The translations under genes were made by a program, and so were the position numbers. Shown here one piece after another: positions 21,026-30,394 of a stretch of DNA of 35,287 nucleotides. The notes beneath the pieces are model-generated. The model did no database searches. It had not been told where the DNA came from and saw only the letters and a list, made by a program, of their open reading frames with translations. This DNA comes from Methylocystis sp. (GTDB lineage: Bacteria > Pseudomonadota > Alphaproteobacteria > Rhizobiales > Beijerinckiaceae), in the NCBI GenBank assembly GCA_021731565.1, contig JAKFXD010000022.1:1-35287 (forward strand), read 5' to 3'. Each line of letters opens with the position of its first letter. The stretch's first letter is position 1.

Positions 21026-21727
21026 ATGTCCGCTGAATTCCTTTTCCCGCCGCCGCCTTGGCCAAGCGTCGCCATCGCGCATGACGCACGGCGATTTCCC
21101 GTGCGGCGGATCTTCTGCATCGCGCTGAATTACGCCGCGCATGCGCGCGAAATGGGAAAAGAGCCGGCGAAGGGCGGAGAGCCGCCGGTGTTTTTCGCCA
21201 AGCCCGCCGACGCCGTGGTCGAGAGCGGCGCGACGATTCCCTATCCGTCGCTGACCAGCGATCTGCACCATGAGATCGAACTGGTTGCGGCGCTCTCCCG
21301 CGGGGGCGCGGACATTCCCGTGGAGCGGGCGCTCGACTGCGTCTTCGGCTATGCCGCGGGGATCGACCTGACCCGGCGCGACCTCCAAACGGCGGCGCGC
21401 AACGCCGGCCGCCCCTGGGACATGTCGAAAGGCTTCGATCATTCCGCGCCGATCGGCGCCATCCGCCCCGTCGCAGAGATCGGCCATCCGGCGCGCGGCC
21501 GCATCGCGCTCTCGGTCAATGGCGTGCTTCGACAAGAGGGCGATCTTGGCGATCTCATCTGGAGCGTATCCGAAATCATCGCGGCGCTTTCCCGTAACGT
21601 CGCGCTCGCGCCCGGCGATTTGATCTTCACCGGCACGCCATCGGGAGTCGGACCGCTTCTTGCAGGCGACCGCGCGGAAGGCGTGGTCGAGCACGTCGGG
21701 TCTGTCTCCGTAAGCATCGGAAAATAG
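21026..21727 (+). CDS. Fumarylacetoacetate hydrolase family protein
   Basis: RIFCIALNYAAHAREMG, FFAKPADAVV, HHEIELVAALSRGG, GDLIFTGTPSGVGPL. Confidence 0.92.
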   Translation: MSAEFLFPPPPWPSVAIAHDARRFPVRRIFCIALNYAAHAREMGKEPAKGGEPPVFFAKPADAVVESGATIPYPSLTSDLHHEIELVAALSRGGADIPVERALDCVFGYAAGIDLTRRDLQTAARNAGRPWDMSKGFDHSAPIGAIRPVAEIGHPARGRIALSVNGVLRQEGDLGDLIWSVSEIIAALSRNVALAPGDLIFTGTPSGVGPLLAGDRAEGVVEHVGSVSVSIGK

Positions 21728-21845
21728 ATGAGGTTGCGCCAGACGGGGAAACCCGGCTATTTGCAGGAGCGTGAAACGCCTTCGCGCGAACCATCGCAAC
21801 CGTCGTTGCGCCTCCCCTGCGCCGCCGGCGCGCGAGGCTGTGGAC

Positions 21846-23342
21846 ATGCCGGTCAATCTCGACCCTGAAGACTGGGACGAATTTCGCGCCGAGAGCCATC
21901 GCGCGCTCGACATGATGCTCGACCATTTGCGCGACCTGCGCCAGCGCCCGGTCTGGACGGCGCCGAGCGAGGAGGCGCAGGCGCGATTCAAGCGCGAGCT
22001 GCCCCAGGAGGGGCGCGCATTTTCCGCCGTGCTCGAGGATTTCGACCGCTACATCAAGCCCTTCGCGACCGGCAACACCCATCCGATGTTCATGGGCTGG
22101 GCGCAGGGGGCGGGCACGCCGGCCGGCATGATCGCGGAAATGCTCTCCGCCGGCCTGAATTCGAACTGCGGCGGACGCAACCACATCGCCATCGACGTCG
22201 AGCGACAGATCGCCGCCTGGATGGCGCAGGCCTTCGGCTTTCCGGCGGACGCCAGCGGCATTTTCGTCACCGGAACCTCGATCGCCAATTTCCTGTGCCT
22301 GCTCGTCGCGCGCGATCAGGCCTATGGCGATAACGACGTGCGGCTCAACGGACTCTGCGCCCAATCCGGTCAGCTCATCGCCTATGCGTCTCGCGAAGCG
22401 CATAATTGCGTCCGCCAGGCGATGGAGCTGGCGGGGCTCGGCGCCAGGCATCTGCGCCTCATCCCTTCCGACGAGCGCCGGGCGATGCGCGTGCGCGATC
22501 TTCGCCGCGCCATCGCCGCCGACCGGGCGGCGGGCTTCCGGCCCTTTCTGATCGTCGGCACGGCGGGGACGGTCGACACCGGCGCGATCGATCCGCTCGA
22601 TCGGCTCGCGGACGTGGCGCATAGCGAGGACATGTGGTTCCACGTCGACGGCGCCTTCGGCGCGCTGGCGGCGCTCTCGCCGGCGCTGAAGCCGATGGTC
22701 AAGGGGCTGGAGCGCGCCGACAGCGTCGCCTTCGACTTTCATAAGTGGCTGCATGTTCCGTATGACGCGGGCTTCTTTCTGGTGCGCGATCCCGAGGCCC
22801 ATAAGCGCGCCTTCGCAGCCAACGCCGCCTATCTGACCCGCGCGCCGCGCGGCCTCGCGGCGGGCGATACTTGGCCCTGCGATCTCGGACCCGATCTTTC
22901 GCGCGGTTTTCGCGCGCTCAAAACATGGTTCACCATCGAAACCTTCGGCGCGAAGCGGCTCGGCCAATGTATCGAGCAGACCTGCGTTATGGCGAAGCGG
23001 CTCGAAGCCTGGATCGCCCGATCGGACGCCTTCGTGCTGCGCGCGCCGGTGACGCTCAATATCGTCTGCTTCGGCGTCAAGGACGATGACGACGGGTCGC
23101 TCGCCCGCGAGATAGTCATGGAGCTGCATGAGCGCGGCGAGGCGGCGCCGTCGCTGACCATCCTCGACGGGATTCCGGCGATCCGCGCCGCGATCATCAA
23201 CCATCGGACCGAAGCGCGCGACATCGACGCCTTTACCGAATTTCTCGATGCGGCGCTCAGGCGCGCCCGCAAGGAGCCGCACGATTTCGGCGCGCTCGTC
23301 GAGCCGCATGGGCCGGGCAAGACCCGGCTGTCCGAGGATTGA
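21846..23342 (+). CDS. PLP-dependent group II (aromatic-L-amino-acid/tyrosine-type) decarboxylase
   Basis: HPMFMGWAQGAGTPAGMIAEML, VGTAGTVDTGAIDPLD, WFHVDGAFGA, SVAFDFHKWLHVPYDAGFFLVRD. Confidence 0.9.
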   Translation: MPVNLDPEDWDEFRAESHRALDMMLDHLRDLRQRPVWTAPSEEAQARFKRELPQEGRAFSAVLEDFDRYIKPFATGNTHPMFMGWAQGAGTPAGMIAEMLSAGLNSNCGGRNHIAIDVERQIAAWMAQAFGFPADASGIFVTGTSIANFLCLLVARDQAYGDNDVRLNGLCAQSGQLIAYASREAHNCVRQAMELAGLGARHLRLIPSDERRAMRVRDLRRAIAADRAAGFRPFLIVGTAGTVDTGAIDPLDRLADVAHSEDMWFHVDGAFGALAALSPALKPMVKGLERADSVAFDFHKWLHVPYDAGFFLVRDPEAHKRAFAANAAYLTRAPRGLAAGDTWPCDLGPDLSRGFRALKTWFTIETFGAKRLGQCIEQTCVMAKRLEAWIARSDAFVLRAPVTLNIVCFGVKDDDDGSLAREIVMELHERGEAAPSLTILDGIPAIRAAIINHRTEARDIDAFTEFLDAALRRARKEPHDFGALVEPHGPGKTRLSED

Positions 23343-23410
23343 CGCCGCGCCTGTCGTAAGCCTGTTATAATTCGCCAGGCTCTGTTTTCGCGCCTCTCCG
23401 TGAGCCAGCT

Positions 23411-24499
23411 ATGATCCCATACCGCCTCGCACAAACGCCGCGCGCCGACATACCCGGGTGTCTTTGGTTCGTGCGGTTCGGCGCGAACGGCGCCGCCGAA
23501 TCGGGAACGGAAGCGGATTTCAAAACCCTCGGCGCGCCGCGCGAGGGATTCCTGTGGCTGCACATGGATCTCGCCGATGTGCGCACACGGCCGCTGCTCG
23601 GGCGGATCGAGGCGCTTCCCGAAGACGCGCGCGATTCGCTGTGCGATCCCGTCGACCACCAGCATCTCGAATATTCGGAAGGAATCGTCAGCGGCGCGCT
23701 GCTCGATTACGAGCGCGATCTCGGCGGTCCGACGTCGCGCACCGACTATGTCCGCTTCGCCTCGGGCGCGAGCTTCTTCATCAGCGCGCGGCGCCTGCCG
23801 ATGGATAGCGTCGAGCAGACTCGCGCCGCCATCGATCACGGCGCTTGCCTGACGTCGCCGATCGATCTCTTCGAACTTCTCACGCATGCGCTGATCGACG
23901 GGCTGGCGCGGAAAGCCGCCGAGCTGGCCGCGTCGTTCGATCGCGTCGAAGACCGCATCATCGACCAGCGCGGCCGCCTGGCGCGGCCGGCGCTCAGCGC
24001 CGCGCGCCGCGACGCGGTGCGCCTTTCGCGCCAGATCAGCGGCCTGTCGACGACCGTGGCGCGACTGGAAACGATTGAGGAGGAGCTCGGCGAGCAGCGG
24101 GACGACGATTTGCGCGAGGCCGCCGCGCGACTCGTCCAACACGCCGGCGCCCTGACCCAGGATGTGACCAGCCTTCAAGAGCGCGCCCGCCTCCTGCAGG
24201 ATGAACTCAACGCGCTGCTGAGTCTCGAGACCAACGACCGGCTCTATGTGTTGACGTTAACGACGATGCTGCTGCTGCCGGCGACCTTCGTCACCGGCTA
24301 TTTCGGCATGAACACCAAGAATCTGCTGTTTGCGGAGGACGACAACGGCACGCTCTACGCGACAATTCTTTGCTTGCTGGCCTCGGCGACGGCGCTTTTT
24401 CTCATGCGTCGCTGGGGTCTCGCCGGCGCGCCGGAGGGCGAAGACAAGAAGCCGGCCACACGGGAGCGACGCGATCGTCCGGCGGACAGGAGCTATTGA
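23411..24499 (+). CDS. CorA/ZntB-family divalent metal transporter
   Basis: Long helical domain, C-terminal TTMLLLPATFVTGYFGMNTKNLLF (GMN motif) and second TM. Confidence 0.88.
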   Translation: MIPYRLAQTPRADIPGCLWFVRFGANGAAESGTEADFKTLGAPREGFLWLHMDLADVRTRPLLGRIEALPEDARDSLCDPVDHQHLEYSEGIVSGALLDYERDLGGPTSRTDYVRFASGASFFISARRLPMDSVEQTRAAIDHGACLTSPIDLFELLTHALIDGLARKAAELAASFDRVEDRIIDQRGRLARPALSAARRDAVRLSRQISGLSTTVARLETIEEELGEQRDDDLREAAARLVQHAGALTQDVTSLQERARLLQDELNALLSLETNDRLYVLTLTTMLLLPATFVTGYFGMNTKNLLFAEDDNGTLYATILCLLASATALFLMRRWGLAGAPEGEDKKPATRERRDRPADRSY

Positions 24500-24654
24500 C
24501 GATAGCGGCGTGAGTTGCGGGGTTTACGGGCGTGCGCGGACGCAGCGTCAGAAATTCGGAGCACGTCAACTGCATGGCTAGGAAAGACTTCGTCGGGTGT
24601 TGCGCCTCAAGATCTTGTGCGGAGTGGTCGCGCCTCCCGCCGCGAGCGCGGCTT

Positions 24655-25468
24655 TCAGTCTGAAGGGACCTCTCCCGCTTCTGCGGCGTCATCAGCCTGT
24701 ATTTCGTGGAGGGCACGTTTCCCTTCGTGAAAGGTGACGATGCTATCCGGAAGACCGATCAGAAGTAATGGACAAGGGTTTCCTACTCCGCGACGCACGC
24801 GGTCTTCAAGCTTTCGCCAATGGGTCGTCGCCTCACCAAATTTGTCCGCCACGAATTTGGTCGTGAACGCCTCGCGGAAAGATAAAGGCGCCCTCGGTCG
24901 ACTGGTCTGTTTGAGGATTGCAGATCGTTGCTTGCTCGTGGGATCGTAGCCCCATTCCCGCAAGCCATCGAAATCATCTATTAGATGTTCATCTACAAAT
25001 CTGCGCACCAAACTACGCATATTTTGGTGAAGTGATTTTCCTCTCGTGACGATGACGCCAACGGATATCGCGCCATCTGCGTGTAGGCGCTTGTAGTTTT
25101 CAAGATCACGATCATAAAACGGATCTTTGTTATTCCATTCAATTTCCAAAGCAATTCCGAGAGCCATTTTCAAAGGTGCGAACGTGATCTACCTCGTGCG
25201 ACTGGCTCTCTTTCGGAATCCCATTAATTCGCCTTTCTACGATGAACGTTGTCTTCACCCAACCCTCGGCCACCAGCGCCTTTCGCAAGCGTTGCGTTCC
25301 CTTGGCCTCTCCTCCTCCTCCTGCGATGATTTCCTCGATTGGGATAGTTGTTTCGGCGAGAGCTGCCTCCAATTCAACAAGAGCCTCGGAAAAATCTACG
25401 CTCAAGATCGCTTGAGCGTGAGAGTGAAACTCTATCTGAAATCCTTTGGAAATAAGCGATTCAAACAT
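24655..25468 (-). pseudogene. BglII-family type II restriction endonuclease, frameshifted
   Basis: Two reading frames: ...ESQSHEVDHVRTFENG then MALGIALEIEWNNKDPFYDRDLENYKRLHADGAISVGVIVTRG. Removing one A of the AAAA run (25167-25170) joins them. Confidence 0.78.
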
Positions 25469-25500
25469 TCTTCGAAGTCATTACCCTGTGGGGATTCGGA

Positions 25501-26149
25501 TCATTCGGCTGCGACCAAGCGACGCTCGGATGCCGAATTATGTGCATACGTGTCCCAGTTAGGTTCGTAACCGTCTTCCGCTTGGTTGCCCCATACGGCC
25601 CATTTTGATCGCGCGCCGCGCGCAAACATTTCGAGATGCGGACCAGGACTGCAATTCTCGATCAATTTGTATTGTTCATCAGGTTTGCGCGAGTGCTCGC
25701 GTTTGCGCGTTCCAATGTAGTTGACCTGCGTTCGTCCCGGCGAAAGCGTTCGCGCATTTTTGCCGCGCACGCCGAAGAGCAGCAACTCGGTTACGTTCCG
25801 AAAATAGAATCCGACGCCTCTACCATCAGAGCCGCCATCTTTTCGAAGTTTATGCCAGACGATATTTGACTTGTAATGGAAGCCCCAAGCGCTCAAAACC
25901 TGCAGACCTTCCGGAAGCAGAGCGTTGGGGACGCGCCGTGGGATTGACGATTTGGCTTACGGGCAGTCTGGCGATCTCTTCAACGGTCATTGTTCCGTAG
26001 CGCGACAAACGCCGATGTTCCGGAGCCATTTTTCCGGTGCGGTTGATAAATCGCCACGGCGGGTCTGCAAGAACGGTGGAAAAACGAGTTGAGCCGGCAA
26101 ACGCTAGAAGATCCGTGGCGGGTGCATCGCAATGGGACTTGGACATCAT
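25501..26149 (-). pseudogene. MT-A70 family adenine-N6 DNA methyltransferase, disrupted by a small deletion/frameshift
   Basis: DPPW motif frame (FSTVLADPPWRF...ARLPVSQIVNPTA) then a second frame (VPNALLPEGLQVLSAWGFHYKSNIVWHKLRKDGGSDGRGVGFYFRNVTELLLFGVRG); break near 25932. Confidence 0.8.
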
Positions 26150-26338
26150 AGCATTACCGAGAGAACGTTGCGTGAACGCAGAGTTTCACGACGGAGCAGT
26201 TCCGTCAACGCGATAACCACAAGTCGCTGTGACTAACTGCATTGCCAATCGCTTCGTTAACTCCGAAGTTTTTGACAGTCACTGCCGCCGCCCCTAAGTT
26301 CCGCGCCAAATCACGGGCCTGTCCAGGAAGAGAAATCC

Positions 26339-27470
26339 ATGCGCGCCGAACCGCTTGCGCTCAAAGCCGACATCGAGCAGTCCATCGGGCTGCTGAGGAG
26401 GCATCTTTGACGTCGACACGTCGCAACGGCGCCTCGCCGAACTGAACGTCCGGGCGGAAGACCCCGCGCTCTGGAACGATCCCGAAGCCGCGCAGAAGCT
26501 GATGCGCGAGCGCACTCAGCTCGAAGAGCAGATGGGGGGGCTTTCGAGCCTCGCGCGCGAGCTTGACGACGCCCTGACCCTCGTCGAGCTCGGCGAGTCG
26601 GAAGGCGACGCGGCGACCGAAAAAGAAGGCGTCGAGGCGCTGAAAGCCATCCTCAAGACGGCCCGCGCCCGCCAGATCGAGGCGCTGTTTTCCGGCGAGG
26701 CCGACGGCAATGACACTTTCATCGAGGTTCATTCGGGCGCCGGCGGCACCGAGAGCCAGGATTGGGCGCGCATGCTGTTTCGCATGTACGCCCGCTGGGG
26801 CGAGCGGCATAAATTCAAGGTCGAGGTGATCGAGGAGACGCCGGGCGAAGAGGCCGGCATCAAATCGGGCACGATTCTCATCAAGGGCCATAACGCCCAT
26901 GGCTGGGCGAAGACCGAATCCGGCGTGCATCGCCTGGTGCGCATCTCGCCCTTCGATTCGAACGCGCGCCGCCATACGAGCTTTGCCTCGGTCTGGGTCT
27001 ATCCGGTGGTCGACGACCGTATCGAAGTCAACATCAATGAGTCGGATTGTCGTATCGACACGTATAGATCGTCAGGCGCCGGCGGCCAGCACGTCAACAC
27101 CACCGACTCGGCGATCCGCATCACCCATTTGCCGACCGGCATCGTCGTCGCCTGTCAGGCCGAGCGCTCGCAGCACAAGAACCGCGCCACCGCCTGGAAC
27201 ATGCTGCGCGCAAGGCTCTATGAACGCGAGCTGGAAATGCGCGAAGCCGAGGCCAACAAGGTCGCGGCCTCGAAGACCGAGATCGGCTGGGGCCATCAGA
27301 TCCGCAGCTATGTGCTGCAGCCCTATCAGCTGGTGAAGGATCTGCGCACCGGCTTCACCTCGGGAACGCCATCGGAAGTCCTCGACGGCGAGCTTGACGA
27401 CTTCATGCAGGCCTCTCTGGCCCAGCGCATTTACGGCGGCGGACCGGAGAAGGTCGAAGACGTGGAGTAA
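26339..27470 (+). CDS. prfB: Peptide chain release factor 2, with programmed +1 frameshift at 26405-26411
   Basis: ATG 26339, in-frame TGA at 26408-26410 in AGGAGG-CAT-CTT-TGA-C; +1 frame continues DVDTSQRRLAEL...; RF2 GAGGQHVNTTDSAIR motif. Confidence 0.96.
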
Positions 27471-27476
27471 GCGCGT

Positions 27477-27869
27477 TCACGCCCATTTTTCGATCGCAAG
27501 GCCCGGGATGTCGTCGAAAGCCTCGGTGTTGGCCGCGATCAGCGTAAGGCCGAGGTCGAGCGCCTGGGCGGCGATCATCCGGTCGAGCGTGCGGCGGCGC
27601 TTCTGGTCGACCTTGCCGAGCAGCGCGCCATAGGCGTCCGCGGCGCCGCGATCGAAGGGCAGCACGTCGATATTCTTGGCGATGAGCGCGACGTTCTCGG
27701 CGAGTCGTCCGTCATTTTCGGCGCCGCCCGCGCCGCCCAGCGTCTCCGCGAGGCTGATCGCCGAAATCGCCACATCGCCGATTTCCAGCGCCGAGAGCCG
27801 GTCGAGCACGCCGGGCAGGCCGAGCGCCGCGGCGATGACGACATTGGTGTCGAGCAGGTAGCGGGCCAT
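27477..27869 (-). CDS. vapC: PIN-domain toxin (VapC-like)
   Basis: MARYLLDTNVVIAAA...ISLAETLGG...TLDRMIAAQALDLGLTLIAANTEAFDDIPGLAIEKW. Confidence 0.88.
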   Translation of the reverse strand: MARYLLDTNVVIAAALGLPGVLDRLSALEIGDVAISAISLAETLGGAGGAENDGRLAENVALIAKNIDVLPFDRGAADAYGALLGKVDQKRRRTLDRMIAAQALDLGLTLIAANTEAFDDIPGLAIEKWA

Positions 27870-27873
27870 GGCG

Positions 27874-28110
27874 CTAGCGCGGCTCGAACAGCCGCCTGGG
27901 CGGCTTGAACTCGGGACGAGCCATGGCGAGCGGCGGCGGCGCGGCCCTCAGCCGCGCGACGAGTTCGGCCATGTCGAGCCGGAGCGGCGTCACCACGAGA
28001 CTGCCGCCCTGGCGCCGCACGACCACCTCGGCGCCCTCGTCGAAGGCGATGCCGCGCGGCAGTCTGACCGCGAGACTGTTGCCGGACTTGAAAATACGAG
28101 TCGCGCTCAT
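27874..28110 (-). CDS. vapB: AbrB/MazE-type antitoxin (VapB-like)
   Basis: MSATRIFKSGNSLAVRLPRGIAFDEGAEVVVRRQG; 4 bp upstream of the toxin. Confidence 0.88.
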   Translation of the reverse strand: MSATRIFKSGNSLAVRLPRGIAFDEGAEVVVRRQGGSLVVTPLRLDMAELVARLRAAPPPLAMARPEFKPPRRLFEPR

Positions 28111-28120
28111 GACAGCAGCG

Positions 28121-28144
28121 TGACAGCCGTTTACCGGCGTGTCA
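28121..28144. promoter_or_regulatory. Imperfect inverted repeat upstream of vapB, candidate autoregulatory operator
   Basis: TGACAGCCG-tttac-CGGCgTGTCA, 10 bp upstream of the vapB start. Confidence 0.45.
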
Positions 28145-28322
28145 ATCTATGTATATATTTGTCAGGGGATAGATTTGGCGCGTTTATCCGTGCGAACGCT
28201 TTAGATTGAAAACCGTTTTGTACGCAGGCCGATGTTTTGAGGCTAGCGTCGCCCTTGAGAAGAGGCGCGGTCGACTTGATCCTCGGTTCCGGCGCATGCT
28301 ATTTGCGGCAGCCCATGGCTGC

Positions 28323-28412
28323 GGAGAGGTGGCTGAGTGGTTGAAAGCACCGCACTCGAAATGCGGCATACGGGCAACCGTATCGGGGGTTCAAATCCCT
28401 CCCTCTCCGCCA
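28323..28412 (+). tRNA. tRNA-Ser(CGA), CCA encoded
   Basis: ggagagg acceptor / cctctcc-g-cca, anticodon arm ccgca-ctCGAaa-tgcgg, long variable arm, ggttcaaatcc T-arm. Confidence 0.95.
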
Positions 28413-28519
28413 TCGTTTCAAATTAAGTTATTGAATTTCCGCCGTCTCTCGAAAACGCTGGTCTTCTTCCCCGCGAGGCTCCTCGCGGCGACCGGCGGCG
28501 ACGGCGGTCGAAACGTCAA

Positions 28520-29344
28520 TCACGGACTGGCAGGGCGGAGCGGCGTCGGGAACAAGAACGAGCTTCCGGCATGCGAACGGCTTTTGAGCCATGCGCCGAT
28601 GCCTCCGCCGATCCCCGCGGCAGGCATGAGGAGCATTGCGGGATCGTCCCCACCGAGGAAGCCTTGCCTGTTCTCCTGCTGCGGCTGCAGCTGCGAAAAT
28701 TCTTCCTTCGCGCACAGCGCCGGGCTCGTGGCGCAATATTGCGCAAATATCTGGGAGTTCGGCGCGAAGCCGGCTGCCGGCGAGCAGTTTGAAGCGGTGA
28801 TGACCGCCGATTTTCCGGCGGAAAGATCACAGACCCGGCCGTCCTTGGTGCGGACCCGCACGACGCCCTCCAGCACATTGAGGATCGTTCGCTGTGGTTC
28901 GGCGCGGCCTTCATAGATCGTGCCGCGGACGCCGATGGTCGCGACGCCCGTCTTGACCTCATAGGCGCGCTTGTCGAAATGGCCTGTCGTGAAACGGAAG
29001 GCGCCCTTCAACACGTTGATTGTCGCCTTGCCATAATTGGAATCCCCCGCCGCCACGAACTTATCCAGCTTGACCGTAGAGTTCGGCCCGATCGATAAAT
29101 TCGAGCTGTCGGTCAAGACAAGCTTGGCGACGCTGTCCTGAGACGTTTTCACGATTTCGTCCCGGACGACGTTCTCGCCGACGTTGATCAAAACCGTGCG
29201 CGTCGGCAGGACGCCAGTCACTTCGTTCCGGACAAAAGAAGCGACGCCGATATTTTCGTAAGCGCGAACGTCGTCGGCGACGAACACGCCCGCCGCTGTA
29301 AGGACCAAAAATCCAGCGCGGTGACGGTGAATCGCGTGCCTCAT
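28520..29344 (-). CDS. FecR-domain exported protein
   Basis: Signal-like N-terminus; VGENVVRDEIVKTSQDSVAKLVLTDSSNLSIGPNSTVKLDKF...GVRGTIYEG...NVLEGVVRVRTKDGRVCDLSAGKSAVI. Confidence 0.8.
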   Translation of the reverse strand: MRHAIHRHRAGFLVLTAAGVFVADDVRAYENIGVASFVRNEVTGVLPTRTVLINVGENVVRDEIVKTSQDSVAKLVLTDSSNLSIGPNSTVKLDKFVAAGDSNYGKATINVLKGAFRFTTGHFDKRAYEVKTGVATIGVRGTIYEGRAEPQRTILNVLEGVVRVRTKDGRVCDLSAGKSAVITASNCSPAAGFAPNSQIFAQYCATSPALCAKEEFSQLQPQQENRQGFLGGDDPAMLLMPAAGIGGGIGAWLKSRSHAGSSFLFPTPLRPASP

Positions 29345-29812
29345 TTGTCGCCACCTTCGCTGATCTCGATGTTCAATCGAAACGTCCGATGAGGGACAGC
29401 TAGCTTTTCTCAGAGGCTGGCGTTTTACATCCGCCAAAAAAGCGATTTTCGCCGTGCAACTCCAATTTTTTCATTTTACGACATTTTCCAGAATTGGCAT
29501 ATTGAATGAAGGAGCGGAACATACCGCCGCCGGCGCAGCGCATCCGCCAGAACGGTCCGCGCTTCGGATTGCGCCATTGCCTTCCCCTGCCGCGACGGGC
29601 GCAGGCGCGCCGGCGTTTGCCCTTTCCAGATGGGCTCCTAACTAAACTGCGATTGCCGCTTTCCGCCCTCGCCAGCGGCGGGGGACTCTGTGCCGCTTCC
29701 CTGCCGCCGGGATCAGGATCGCGGGTTTCTCGGCAATGGAGGCGTATGCGGAATTACGAAAGCGACATTGGGAGGCCGCCGATCGCCATCTCGCAACGAT
29801 GGAGAGGATGTC

Positions 29813-29977
29813 ATGGCCGACCCCCCGACTCGCCGCGGAATCCAGGGATCGTTTATAGCTCTCGTCGCCGGAGTCGGCCTTCTCACGCTGGGAACCTGGA
29901 TCGGACCGACCTGGGAAGGCATCGTGTTTGACGCCATTGGCATGGCGTCGCTGGTCGCGCTGCTTTGGCTCTTTTAG
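29813..29977 (+). CDS. Small hydrophobic membrane protein (54 aa)
   Basis: Two hydrophobic segments (FIALVAGVGLLTLGTWI; GIVFDAIGMASLVALLWLF); preceded by ggagagg. Confidence 0.5.
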   Translation: MADPPTRRGIQGSFIALVAGVGLLTLGTWIGPTWEGIVFDAIGMASLVALLWLF

Positions 29978-30009
29978 CCGCAGCAGCGCGCCTTTTCGAG
30001 GACGATGAC

Positions 30010-30294
30010 ATGTTGAAACGGATTTTGGCCTCCATGGTCTTCGCCGCCGGCGCTGCATGTTCCGCTGCGGCCGTCGCGCAAACAGCGCCAGCCGCGCCGG
30101 ACTGCGCCGCCCGGGCGACCGAAAAAAAGCTGCATGGCTCGGCGCTGAACAGCTTTATGAAGAAGTGCGAAAGGGACGCCGCCGCCGCGTCCTGCGCTGC
30201 CGCCGCGGTCGAGAAGAAACTGGCCGGCGCCGCCAAGGCGAGCTTCACCAAGAAATGCGTCAAGGACGCGACGACGAAGCCGGGCGCTCAATAA
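30010..30294 (+). CDS. PsiF-repeat exported protein
   Basis: Signal peptide and two repeats: CAARATEKKLHGSALNSFMKKCERDA / CAAAAVEKKLAGAAKASFTKKCVKDA. Confidence 0.85.
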   Translation: MLKRILASMVFAAGAACSAAAVAQTAPAAPDCAARATEKKLHGSALNSFMKKCERDAAAASCAAAAVEKKLAGAAKASFTKKCVKDATTKPGAQ

Positions 30295-30336
30295 TCGGCT
30301 GCGTGGGAGCTAAACCCGCCGCGCCGCCATCAAAAT

Positions 30337-30368
30337 AAACGGCGCCTCATAGAATGACGGCGCCGTTT
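30337..30368. terminator. Candidate bidirectional terminator between convergent genes
   Basis: Perfect 10-bp stem aaacggcgcc ... ggcgccgttt. Confidence 0.55.
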
Positions 30369-30394
30369 AGAACTGTCGGCGGCGCCCGGCATGA

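Noticed and set aside
28323-28412. tRNA-Ser as an integration site for a genomic island
   Set aside because: No integrase, no direct repeat of the tRNA 3' end noticed, and flanking genes look chromosomal.
29445-29812. Overlapping short ORFs (63-141 aa) between fecR-like and the small membrane gene
   Set aside because: Arg/Pro/Ala-rich with no domain or convincing ribosome binding site; probably intergenic.
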